From contig JAJYZD010000003.1 in assembly GCA_021800315.1 (NCBI GenBank), positions 1 through 32,824 of the forward strand: 32,824 bases of DNA, written 5' to 3'. Positions 18,431-27,579 of the stretch are shown piece after piece (the first letter of the stretch is position 1; each line of letters starts with the position of its first letter). The notes under the pieces are model-generated. The model worked only from the letters and a program-made list of their open reading frames with translations. It was not told the DNA's origin and did no database searches. A program made the translations under genes and the position numbers. This DNA comes from Bacillota bacterium. Its GTDB lineage: Bacteria; Bacillota; Desulfotomaculia; Desulfotomaculales; JAJYZD01.

Positions 18431-19090
18431 TTAAAGCCCGCGCAGCGAACTGATCATGTTGATGGCGTCGCGCAAGGCGTTGGTGGCATCCTTGGCATAA
18501 CCGTCGGCGCCCCAGCGCTCGGCGATTTCCTCGTTGACGGGAGCGCCGCCGATCATGATTTTGGCTTTCGGATTCTTGGCCTTGATCACTTTAATGATGT
18601 CCTTCATCCCCACCATCGTTGTCGTCATCATAGCGGACAGGGCCACGATCTCGGAGTCTGTTTTCAGTTGTTCCTCGACGAACTTCTCGAGCGGTACGTC
18701 GCGGCCCAGGTCGTGCACGACGAAGCCGGCCGCATCAAACATCAGCTTTACAATATTTTTGCCGATATCATGCACGTCCCCCTGTACCACCCCCATGACA
18801 ACCTGGCCCTTCGGCTTCGAATTTTCCTTCGAAATCAACGGACGCAGAATATCCAGTCCGGCGTACAGTGCATCAGCGCACATCAACAGTTCCGGCACGA
18901 AATATTCCTGAATTTCGTAGAGACGGCCTACTTCCTGCATGCCGACCACCAGGCCGTCGAAAATGGCCTCGTGCGGTTCCATCCCTTCCCTGACGGATTC
19001 ATTCGCCGCATCGCGGGCCGCATCCTCATCGTAGTTAACTACGGCGTCGCCGAGTTTCTTCAACAGTTCCTGTTTTCTTTCCGGTGTCAT
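18431..19090 (-). CDS. methyltransferase-associated corrinoid protein (MtaC/MtvC-like)
   Basis: VVMGVVQGDVHDIGKNIVKLMFDAAGFVVHDLGRDVP; IVALSAMMTTTMVGMKDII; IMIGGAPVNEEIAERWGADGYAKDA. Confidence 0.95.
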   Translation of the reverse strand: MTPERKQELLKKLGDAVVNYDEDAARDAANESVREGMEPHEAIFDGLVVGMQEVGRLYEIQEYFVPELLMCADALYAGLDILRPLISKENSKPKGQVVMGVVQGDVHDIGKNIVKLMFDAAGFVVHDLGRDVPLEKFVEEQLKTDSEIVALSAMMTTTMVGMKDIIKVIKAKNPKAKIMIGGAPVNEEIAERWGADGYAKDATNALRDAINMISSLRGL

Positions 19091-19153
19091 AAGCTCGTAC
19101 TCCCTTCCAATATTGTTGCTTCGTTCCCCGGAGACCTGCGGGCAGGCTGCGCC

Positions 19154-20410
19154 TTAGGACGACTGCGCCACGACCGCCCCGCCGCCCGCCTGTTCTTCAC
19201 AAAAGTCCGCCAGTTGCCGCTTCGGCTCCCCGGCAATCAGGACGCCGGCGATGCTCAGCAGGAACATCAGGCTGCCCAGGCGGAAGGCCACGGGGATGGA
19301 ATAGTATTTGATCAGGATTCCCGCCACCAGGGGCGCAAAGAGAGCACCGACCCTCCCCACGGTCAAGGAGAAAGATGTCGCCGTACCACGCATCTCGGTC
19401 GGGAAGGACTCTCCGCAATACAGGATCCCGTTCACCCAGGGCCCCTGGTAGATACCGAAAACCAGGAAACCGAGAACTATCAGCAGCGGCAATGAATCCA
19501 CCCGCCGGGAAGTGAAGAAGTACATGGCCACGGCACCCGCCACGGCGGTCAGGATAGTGGCGTTTCTCCGGCCCAGGCGGTCGCCCAGCCAGCCCGAGCC
19601 GACCACGAAGACTATGGCAAGCAGGTAGATGAGGGCCATGGCGCCCGTCATCCGCCCGGGGGACAGGTGGCCTTTCTGCATCAGGTACAACGGCAGGTAA
19701 ACGGAGTAGGACCAGTAAGTGTATTCGGTCCCGATCCAGGCTATGGTGGTGCCGATTAAGGCACGGCGGGAACTTTTGCCCGCGAAAAGCTGCCTGATGG
19801 TAGTTTTTCTTTTTTCGCCGGCAAATCGCTGTTGGACCGTCTGAAAGCGGGGTGTTTCGACCAGGAACTGCCTGACGAACACGATAAGCAAACCGGGGAG
19901 CAGGCACAGAAGGAAGGCATAACGCCAGCCTTCGGCCACGTTGAGGAACAGTCCGAAAAACCCCACGGCTGCCAACGAACCCAGGCTGTAGAAGCTGTAA
20001 AACATCCCGAAACCGCGGCCGCGGCTCTTCTCCGGCCAGGTTTCCGCCAGATAGGTCGTGGCCACCGGCAGTTCCATCCCGCCGCCTAGTCCGGTGAGCG
20101 CCCGGGCGATTCCCAGCATGGCCGGGGAAGACGCCAGTCCGGTCAGCGCCGTGGTCACGGTGTAACCGAGGATGGATATGCCCAGTCCTTTCTTTCTGCC
20201 GATGTAATCAGACATCAAGCCGCCGGCGAAGGTTCCGCCGGCATAGCCCACCAGGAAAATCGTGGCGATGAGCCCGATGGTCGTGGTGGAGGCATGCAGG
20301 CTTTCCTCTATCTTCGGCACGCTCACGGCATAGAGGTTGATCACCAGGGCGTCGAAGAACCAGCCGGCCCCCGCGATCAGCAGCACAAAAACACCCAGCC
20401 CGGCGATCAC
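19154..20410 (-). CDS. MFS transporter (aromatic-acid/organic-anion symporter-like)
   Basis: GWFFDALVINLYAVSVPKI; FLVGYAGGTFAGGLMSDYIGRKKGL; GIARALTGLGGGMELPVATTYLAETWPEKSRGRG; GDRLGRRNATI; GESFPTEMRGTATSFS. Confidence 0.9.
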   Translation of the reverse strand: MIAGLGVFVLLIAGAGWFFDALVINLYAVSVPKIEESLHASTTTIGLIATIFLVGYAGGTFAGGLMSDYIGRKKGLGISILGYTVTTALTGLASSPAMLGIARALTGLGGGMELPVATTYLAETWPEKSRGRGFGMFYSFYSLGSLAAVGFFGLFLNVAEGWRYAFLLCLLPGLLIVFVRQFLVETPRFQTVQQRFAGEKRKTTIRQLFAGKSSRRALIGTTIAWIGTEYTYWSYSVYLPLYLMQKGHLSPGRMTGAMALIYLLAIVFVVGSGWLGDRLGRRNATILTAVAGAVAMYFFTSRRVDSLPLLIVLGFLVFGIYQGPWVNGILYCGESFPTEMRGTATSFSLTVGRVGALFAPLVAGILIKYYSIPVAFRLGSLMFLLSIAGVLIAGEPKRQLADFCEEQAGGGAVVAQSS

Positions 20411-20482
20411 CGGGCCGTTGCCTGTCCGGCCGCCCGTTTCCGCCTTCCTCAGATTGTCTACGATCTTTCACCTCGCCTGATG

Positions 20483-21499
20483 TCAATGCTCATCCGTTAC
20501 GGACAGAAAAGCTTCGATGTTTCGCCAAGGGGTGGCCGGGGCCAGGTCGCAACCCGGCATCAATACGAAACCCCGGTGCTCACGCAACTCCGCCAGCGCC
20601 CTCTGTACGCCGGCTCGGATTTCGGACGGCCCCGCCCCGTAGAGCAGCAACGGATCGATATTCCCGCCCATGCCCAGACCCGCCAAACCGTCGCGGGCCA
20701 GCGCCAGGCTCACCAGGCTGTCGAAACTGAACGCCGAAAGCCCCCGGATACGGGCGACCGCCTGGAGCCTGTCCGCGGTACGCCCGCAGATGTGCAAAAG
20801 ACCGGCCCGTTCTCCACCGCCGGTAAGCGAACTGAAGAGTTCACTCAACGGTTCCGCCACGAATTCGGCGAACATCCTGGGCGAAATCAGGTCGCCCGAA
20901 GCCAGTGGCTCGGCCAGGTAGACGATATCAACGCTGTCCAGCACCGGCCGGTAAAACTCCAGGACCGCCTCCTGCGCCATGGCGGTGAAGGAGCGGAGCA
21001 GGCCGGGATTACCCAGGCACAGCCGCAACAACGCCTGCGGTCCGAACACCTGGCCGGCCACGGTAAAAGGTCCCCAGGACACCATCGTGACGGGGAATTG
21101 ATCCCCCAGACGGTCCGCCACGCGCCGGGTGGCTTCCTGAACCGTCTCCACCGTACGGCTTTGCGCCAGCTCCTTCACCCGGCACCGGATGGACGGATCG
21201 ACCGGCAGGATCCGGGCCGGCACGGGCGGAGACGGGTCGGGCCAAACCAGTTCGGTACGGGCCAGCGCAGCCGGCAGGGCGTTGTTGAACCCGCCCCCGA
21301 CGAAGACTATGCCCCGGCCCAGCCGCCTTGCCGTGCTGACAATGGCGCCGGCCAGCCGAACGGGGTCAAGGGCCGCTTCCCGGAAGCCGATCCCGTTCTG
21401 GACCATGGTCCAGGCGCCCCCGCCCAGCAGGCTGACCGGCAATTGCGCCGGTGTTTGACCCCGCAGGGCCGCCAGGATATCCGCCTTGGAACCGCTCAC
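20483..21499 (-). CDS. uroporphyrinogen decarboxylase-like methyltransferase (paralog A)
   Basis: LLGGGAWTMVQNGIGFREAALDP; VSWGPFTVAGQVFG; LLHICGRTADRL; GGNIDPLLLYGAG; FVLMPGCDLAPATPWRNIEAFL. Confidence 0.88.
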   Translation of the reverse strand: MSGSKADILAALRGQTPAQLPVSLLGGGAWTMVQNGIGFREAALDPVRLAGAIVSTARRLGRGIVFVGGGFNNALPAALARTELVWPDPSPPVPARILPVDPSIRCRVKELAQSRTVETVQEATRRVADRLGDQFPVTMVSWGPFTVAGQVFGPQALLRLCLGNPGLLRSFTAMAQEAVLEFYRPVLDSVDIVYLAEPLASGDLISPRMFAEFVAEPLSELFSSLTGGGERAGLLHICGRTADRLQAVARIRGLSAFSFDSLVSLALARDGLAGLGMGGNIDPLLLYGAGPSEIRAGVQRALAELREHRGFVLMPGCDLAPATPWRNIEAFLSVTDEH

Positions 21500-21523
21500 G
21501 TCCGCCGCCTGCCGTCCATCCGT

Positions 21524-22555
21524 CTAACCCGGCGGCGTAGCGGCGGCCGTCCGCAAAAGCGCCTCTACATTCTCCCGCGGAACCGTGGGCCCGATATCGC
21601 AGCCGGGCATCAGGATGAAGCCGCCGCCCCCACCCAGCCTCTGGATGACGTCCCGCGCCTTTTGGGCTACTTGCTCCGGACCGGCCTGCAACATCACGGC
21701 CACCGGGTCGAGATTACCGGCCAGGCATCTTTTGCCGCGGAAGGCTTCCCGCGCCTTGACGAGGTCAACCTTGTGGTCGACGCTGATGATATCCGCCCCG
21801 GTCTCCAGCAGAAGATCCAGCCTGTCCGTGGTGTCGCCGCAGATGTGCAGCAGGGTTTTGACCTTCTTTTGGTGCCATCGGTCCGTCAGTTGGCGCAGGG
21901 AAGGCAGAACGAACTCGGCGAACTGTTTCCGGGAAAGCAGGTCGCCCGACGCCGTGGGATCGGCGATGGAAACCATTTCGATTAGGCCGCGCGAAATCAA
22001 CGGTTCGTAGAAACCGGTGATGAACTCCCGCGCAAAGTCGACCACGGCGTGCACCATTTCCCTGGCCTTGAACGTGCCCCGCATCAACGGTTCCACCCCG
22101 CAGATCTGGCCCGCCAGGGTGAATGGTCCCCAGGAGGTAGTGGTCACGACAAACCGGTCGCCGATGCGTCCGGACACAATTTCGGTGGTTTTCCAGACCG
22201 TTTGGATCGTTTCGTGCCCGGCCATTCTCCCTGTATCCAGGGCCCGCACCCCGGCCAGATCGTGAACCAGGGCTTCTTCCAGGTCCGGAGCACCGATCTT
22301 GCGGTACTTGATCGTCCCGCCCAACGCCGCCACATGGAGGTTGTTGTAGCCGGAGCCGCAGTAGACCATGGGATTGCCCACTTCCTCGGCCATCCGGACG
22401 AATACGCCGGCCATGCGCCGGGGATCCCGGGCCAGGGACTCAAACGTCTCCCCCGCCTGATAGAGGGTCCACATGCCCCCCCCGTAGTAGGCGGCCGGGA
22501 CCCGTTCGGTATCCTGCAAGTCGACGGCCGCCAGGATCGCTTCTTTTCCGGTCAT
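21524..22555 (-). CDS. uroporphyrinogen decarboxylase-like methyltransferase (paralog B)
   Basis: YYGGGMWTLYQAGETFESLARDP; TSWGPFTLAGQICG; LLHICGDTTDRL; AGNLDPVAVMLQAG; FILMPGCDIGPTVPRENVEALL. Confidence 0.9.
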   Translation of the reverse strand: MTGKEAILAAVDLQDTERVPAAYYGGGMWTLYQAGETFESLARDPRRMAGVFVRMAEEVGNPMVYCGSGYNNLHVAALGGTIKYRKIGAPDLEEALVHDLAGVRALDTGRMAGHETIQTVWKTTEIVSGRIGDRFVVTTTSWGPFTLAGQICGVEPLMRGTFKAREMVHAVVDFAREFITGFYEPLISRGLIEMVSIADPTASGDLLSRKQFAEFVLPSLRQLTDRWHQKKVKTLLHICGDTTDRLDLLLETGADIISVDHKVDLVKAREAFRGKRCLAGNLDPVAVMLQAGPEQVAQKARDVIQRLGGGGGFILMPGCDIGPTVPRENVEALLRTAAATPPG

Positions 22556-22599
22556 ACTATCCCCCTGTTCCTGTCAGCGCTGGCCGTGGGAACCCCTTT

Positions 22600-23049
22600 T
22601 CAGCCGATGCCCTTGTCGAAGCGGGGCGGCGGCAGGTACTCCCACGGTTCGCCTTTACGGTAGTGGTCGGCGATGTCCATCACCTTGGCCGCATATTCAA
22701 ACGCATAGGGGATGCCGGGACCGCCGGGCACGAAACCGGCGCCGATCATACCCACCGCTGCGGCCTCGAAAATCTCCTGGTCGGTGGCTCCGGCCTCAAT
22801 GGCGGGAACCACGTGAATTATGCAGCGCGGCGACAGGTACGAAACACCGATGGCCGTAAAGATCAGTTCCTTGACTTTCCGGCTCAGCGCTCCGTCGGCC
22901 CAGATGGAATTGTAGAAGTCGGCGAAAGTGCGGCCCGATTCCGGGTTCACCTGGTTGATAACTCCAAACATCCGGGGAATGAAACCCATTGTTTCCTTCA
23001 TGTACTTGTTTACTTCCTCGGCTGTCATCCGGCCTTTCTCTTCACTCAC
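22600..23049 (-). CDS. carboxymuconolactone decarboxylase (CMD/AhpD-like) family protein
   Basis: FADFYNSIWADGALSRKVKELIFTAIGVSYLSPRCIIHVVPAIEAGATDQEIFEAAAVG. Confidence 0.85.
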   Translation of the reverse strand: MSEEKGRMTAEEVNKYMKETMGFIPRMFGVINQVNPESGRTFADFYNSIWADGALSRKVKELIFTAIGVSYLSPRCIIHVVPAIEAGATDQEIFEAAAVGMIGAGFVPGGPGIPYAFEYAAKVMDIADHYRKGEPWEYLPPPRFDKGIG

Positions 23050-23131
23050 GACTATCCCTCCACCTTAAATTTTGTTCCCAACGGGTTCAGGCGCCCAAAC
23101 GGTGCCCGCGGGTCTTCCGGTACCCGGTGTC

Positions 23132-23662
23132 CTACACGAAGGACCGGTTAACGAGTTCACCCACCAGCCTGACCTCCCGGGAAAGGGTGGTACCGACCGG
23201 CGACGTCTTCCAGACCCTGCCGTGCAACTCCTCCATTCTGGACCGCGGCGCGTCGGTTTTAAGAAAAACCCTCGCCCGGATCTCGGTGAAACCGGGCAGT
23301 TCCGACTGGTCCGCCTCGGGCGCCAGGCCCAAAAAGCCCGGCAGATCAATGTTGCCTTCCAGTTCGATCTCCAGCTTCTGCACATTGATACCCATAACGG
23401 CGGCATTCATGGCGTAACCGATACACAGGCAGGAGCCGTAGGATGCCAGGACCATTTCCACCGGGTTGGGTGCCGTGTTGGTGCCGCCAAGGTCAGGCGG
23501 TTCGTCCATGGCCAGCGTAAACCCACGGATATTGCTCTCCACCGCGAAGCCGCCACGCCAGCACGACCGTGCCCGCCACAAGGTTCTCCCCAGATCGGGA
23601 TTTTCTTTTACGGCCTGGACGATCTGTCCAAGCTTTTCGGGATCAAGACCGTTGATGACCAT
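23132..23662 (-). CDS. OsmC family protein
   Basis: NTAPNPVEMVLASYGSCLCIGYAMNAAVMGINVQKLEIELEGNIDL. ATG at 23662 (MVINGLDPEKL) preferred over 23683. Confidence 0.85.
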   Translation of the reverse strand: MVINGLDPEKLGQIVQAVKENPDLGRTLWRARSCWRGGFAVESNIRGFTLAMDEPPDLGGTNTAPNPVEMVLASYGSCLCIGYAMNAAVMGINVQKLEIELEGNIDLPGFLGLAPEADQSELPGFTEIRARVFLKTDAPRSRMEELHGRVWKTSPVGTTLSREVRLVGELVNRSFV

Positions 23663-23955
23663 AGTTCGTACCCTCCCTTGCAAACTCCCCGGCCCCCCTG
23701 TCCGGAGGCCCGTTACCCTAGACTGCCCAAGACAACCGGCAGCGCTTGCCGGGCCCCGGTTGAACGGCTCCCGTATTCCCCTTCCCTGATCCCGGCGGGT
23801 TTTTCAAGACATCGCCTTTTGCTCTCCGGCCGCAGTCCTGACAGTGTGCCCCGATGGATCCTTGTGCAATTGTGTACTTTGATTATTCTAATACTAAATT
23901 ACGCTATAAAAAAATACCCCCTCGTTGAAAACTTCATTCCCCAACAACCGGAGTC

Positions 23956-23967
23956 AATGTATACATT
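23956..23967. promoter_or_regulatory. 12-bp perfect palindrome AATGTATACATT, candidate operator overlapping the -10 element
   Basis: Sequence equals its own reverse complement and overlaps the -10 box and predicted start region. The GTATAC core resembles many GntR-family operators (inference). Confidence 0.55.
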
Positions 23968-23993
23968 ATATGCCCTTTTTCGCTGCCTGTCAA
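23965..23993 (-). promoter_or_regulatory. perfect-consensus sigma-70/sigma-A promoter
   Basis: Minus strand reads TTGACA (23993-23988), 17-nt spacer ggcagcgaaaaagggca, TATAAT (23970-23965). Confidence 0.85.
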
Positions 23994-24467
23994 CACGATG
24001 ATCCTGAACAGCCGGAAACCGGGACTGCTTTGTCATAATCACAGGTCGGCCCGCATTTATTGCCGGGACGATTGACCGTTTTTCCGCTACCGCTTGAAAC
24101 AGTGAATGGTTGTATTTAACCGCAGTAATCTTGCAATTTGTCCCAGACCGGAGAGATTCCGGCCCAGGTTCAAATTCCTGCAGCTTAATTGGCTGGATGT
24201 CGCTAACCGTCGTCTGACCCTCAACCGGAAGCCACCTGTATTACCACACAAAGGAAACAGCCAGGGGATCGTCCGGCGCTTCGGCTATTGCCGGCCCGGC
24301 CCACGACCCGGCGGGGCCGCTGCATCCCGCGCCCGCAAGGACGGAGATCAGCGGCCCCTTATCCGGAAACTGCAGGCCCGACCGCGAACCGTTAACGCCA
24401 TCCGGTTGTTTGGCCGAACCAGCGCCTGGTGCCCGTCCAATTCGCCACACTTTCCCGGGCGAACTTG

Positions 24468-25493
24468 TCAGCGCGTCGTTGCCCCACTTCCTCCGAAGTT
24501 CCGCACCGTCTCCACCATGGTTTTCAGGTTGGCCGGACCGGTACCCGGAGGCACGCCGCAACCAGGCATCAGGATGAAGTTTGCCGGTCCGCCTGCCAAG
24601 ATACAGGCGTTGGTTTCGGATTCCACCGCCACCCGGTCCCCCTGCAGGAGGGTACGGACCGGATCCACATTGCCGGCCAGTACCACCGCCGGGCCCACAC
24701 TACTTCTGGCGTCTTTGAGGCTCACCTTCTGGTCGAGGCTCAAAGCGTCGGCGCCGGTATCCCGCATCTCGGGCCAGATCTTTTCCGTGGAACCGCAAAT
24801 ATGCAGAATGACCCGGCCGCCCAGGCTGTGCACGTGCTCCACCAGCGAGGTGATGAAGGGGAAGGCGAAAGACCTGCTGTGCCGGGCGGCCAGCATGTCG
24901 GCCGATACAAAGGGTTCCGGCAGGTAAAATATCCTTGCCCCACAGCGGTAGGCTTCTTCCGCCAGGCTCTTTAAGATCCCGGTTATTTCCCTGATAATAT
25001 CCTCCAGCCGGGAAGGATTCAGGAAAATTTGCCTGAGCATCCTTTCGGCTTCGAAAACCCGCATCGCGGTAGTAAAGGGGCCTTCGAAGAGCACGCCCAG
25101 AGCCTGCCCCGCCGGTTGGCGCAGGATTGACAGCGCCTCCATCATGGCGTTGACCGAGGCTGTATTCTCCCAGGAGACGTTGCCGAATCCCTTAAAGTCA
25201 TTCAGGTCGAAGACCGTATCACCGACCGGGCCGAACGGCGACATCTTCACCTTCACCCCCATTGCTTCGGGAACAGCCATGGCGTCGGCGTATACGACCG
25301 TCCAGTCCATGCCGGTCCGGGCTTGAAACTCACCCTGTATCCGGGCCATCAGGGATCCGTCGGACCGCATTGCCGAAAGCGTACAACCGGCCATGAAGGC
25401 GGCCTGGGCCGCCCCTGTAATGATTACCGGAATACCGGAGGGTTGATGAGCCCATAAATTGGCCAGATTACCGGTGAGCGTCGCTTCAACCAC
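24468..25493 (-). CDS. uroporphyrinogen decarboxylase-like methyltransferase (fourth copy)
   Basis: VVEATLTGNLANLWAHQPSGIPVIITGAAQAAFM; VLFEGPFTTAMRVF; VILHICGSTEKIWPEM; LAGNVDPVRTLLQG; FILMPGCGVPPGTGPANLKTMVETVRNFGG. GTG at 25493 with AAGGAG upstream; the longer 25802 start looks non-coding. Confidence 0.88.
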   Translation of the reverse strand: MVEATLTGNLANLWAHQPSGIPVIITGAAQAAFMAGCTLSAMRSDGSLMARIQGEFQARTGMDWTVVYADAMAVPEAMGVKVKMSPFGPVGDTVFDLNDFKGFGNVSWENTASVNAMMEALSILRQPAGQALGVLFEGPFTTAMRVFEAERMLRQIFLNPSRLEDIIREITGILKSLAEEAYRCGARIFYLPEPFVSADMLAARHSRSFAFPFITSLVEHVHSLGGRVILHICGSTEKIWPEMRDTGADALSLDQKVSLKDARSSVGPAVVLAGNVDPVRTLLQGDRVAVESETNACILAGGPANFILMPGCGVPPGTGPANLKTMVETVRNFGGSGATTR

Positions 25494-26212
25494 CTTTACC
25501 CGCCACTCCTTCCATTGTTGTCGATCTTCCCGGCGTGAGCACTGGTTGCCTTTCCCGGCGCGCGCCCGGTCTCTCCTCCCGGTCCGGCCGCGCCAGGACC
25601 CCGCCGACAGGCCATCCAGGATATTTCTGCCCGCGGACCGGCATGTCCCGGAACCATGGTGACGGTCCCGAACGGGGAGAGCGGTTAGCACCACCTTCCC
25701 AAAGGCCTGTTCAGGTACAATCCCTCCGACCCACTTCCTTGCGGAGAGGAATTCTCCCGGCCGGTCCCGCTTTCCTTCCCAGACGGGCGCCTTTGGGCCC
25801 AATGGCGGCTGAAGGATGGCGACCGGTCAGCGGCTGCCCCTCAATATTCCGAAACAACTCCTGCCCGCCTCGTTGCATCGATGAGAGGGGAAGGGAAAGT
25901 TCCCTGCTTTCAGGGCGGAAGTGTCTCACTGCCCGCCGGATAAGGCGGGGGGCCCCCACGGCCTGGTTCCACCTTCCTGCCGGCTCATTGGGCAGGCCAC
26001 GTGGCCGGACTCTCCATCCTTCCGGTGCCGGAGGGGCCCTCCTGGTTGACAGTTATCCACGGCATGAAAAGCGAGTAGACGGAGTGATAGCATGGTTTGT
26101 ATCGCGTTCAGGTTTAAACCAGGCAGGTGGTCTATTCCGTGGAAGACGTTCTCCGCCTAGAAATCTTCGATGCGCCGGCGTCTGGTGTATGTCGGGATGA
26201 CGATGTCGCCTG

Positions 26213-27127
26213 TCATTTCCAACTCGTCAGTGACGAGGGCCCCGTTGCACCTGGCCCTGACTCCCGGCCGGGCGGTTGGGCACCCCGGTCCTTTTCGCCG
26301 CTCTGGGCCATGGCCCAGCCGCCGGCGAACCAGCGACCGCCCGCGCCGGCCAGGACGACGTCCTTTAAGCCGCCAAGGGACTCCCCGGGCAGTGGAAGCC
26401 AGGCACTCTGGCTATACATGGACAACTGATCGGGGATGCTTCCGCCGCCGCTACGGTCAGCGATCCACCGGTTCCCGCCGGCGGGAAACATAGTGTACAG
26501 TCCCTGGGCGCCTCTGTCCATGATCGAAGATGGGACCGCCAGGGCGGTAACCCAGCTTCGCCCGCCACCCGCAGAGTAGAGGATGAATCCCTTGTTGTTA
26601 TTGCTGAAGATTTGGACGGGCTGATCTTGAACCACCACAAAAAACCCGCCGTCTGCGGCCCATGGTCCCTTCCCTATGTACCACGGCACGGGAAGGTGCA
26701 CCGGCCCCCAGGATCGCCCGGTGTCAGCCGACCGCCAAAGGGACGGTTGGTTCGCGCCTATGGCAGCCAGGACGACGCCGTCAGGGAGGGCGGCCAGTTG
26801 CTCGACCGCTCCCCCGAGTTCCTCCCCGGCCCGCCAGGAATCGCCCCCGTCGCCGGAGATCCAGACAGTGCCGTTAGAGTCTCCGGCTACCACCAGCCGG
26901 TCCGAAAGCATGACCAGGGCGGTGGGCTGAAAAGGCAGCAAGGTTGTGCTGAGTGCGCCTTGGCCGGAAGTCGCTGTTTGAGCGGCCCGGTTAACGGGAG
27001 CGGCCGGCAGCGGGGATGAAGGGGCCGGTTGGGCGGACGGCTTGCCGGTCCCGCAGGCGGTCACGAACAGGACGATGCCAAAGACCACGATGACGCGGGC
27101 AAGGGTGCCCGCCAACCGGGGTGTCAC
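26213..27127 (-). CDS. lipoprotein with BNR/sialidase-like beta-propeller repeats
   Basis: Signal peptide with lipobox (FGIVLFVTAC-GTG); NGTVWISGDGGDSWRAG, SLWRSADTGRSWGPV, FILYSAGGGRSWVTA. Confidence 0.78.
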   Translation of the reverse strand: MTPRLAGTLARVIVVFGIVLFVTACGTGKPSAQPAPSSPLPAAPVNRAAQTATSGQGALSTTLLPFQPTALVMLSDRLVVAGDSNGTVWISGDGGDSWRAGEELGGAVEQLAALPDGVVLAAIGANQPSLWRSADTGRSWGPVHLPVPWYIGKGPWAADGGFFVVVQDQPVQIFSNNNKGFILYSAGGGRSWVTALAVPSSIMDRGAQGLYTMFPAGGNRWIADRSGGGSIPDQLSMYSQSAWLPLPGESLGGLKDVVLAGAGGRWFAGGWAMAQSGEKDRGAQPPGRESGPGATGPSSLTSWK

Positions 27128-27579
27128 CGGGAACCCCCCTTCACCGTTCTTGCTCAGGAACCTTCTCCGATAACCGCGGGCGGCGCAGGTGCCTGCCCGG
27201 GCACGACCGCCGGGTCTTACCGGTGGACGTAGGTGTCAAGCCTGCAGTTGGCTCTGGTTTAACCGGTTGGCGGCGCCGCCCGTCCCTTCCGCGGGCGGCG
27301 CCGGACCGCCGAACTGGGTTTGGGCATTGTTCATATCCTGATGTTGAAGTCGTTCACCCTGCCTGGACACCGGCGCGCCGGAAACCGGGCGGATTGGAAG
27401 CCGGTACCGGGCCCGTGGAAAGGGAATCAACCAGGCGGATCCCGTCCCATGGCAAACAAAGACCGTGCCGGCCGGATGCCGGGACCTTGCTTTCGCGTCG
27501 AGCCCACCCCTTTTTTGCATGCGGGTGGCTTTAGTCACGCCGGTCCGGCGGAGACGGGGCGGTATACCGCCAGCCCTTC

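Noticed and set aside
18299-19495. 398-aa plus-strand ORF opposite corrinoid protein and MFS genes
   Set aside because: Spans two real minus-strand genes and their intergenic gap; antisense artefact.
20294-21985. 563-aa plus-strand ORF across the UroD paralogs
   Set aside because: Low-complexity antisense translation (R/Q/P/H-rich) of two clear UroD genes.
25700-25720. T-box-like string on the minus strand (AAGGTGGTGCTAACCGC)
   Set aside because: Does not match the GGGTGGNACCGCG core (extra bases), and no specifier/stem I or terminator was recognisable; mentioned only as a caveat in the boundary-region finding.
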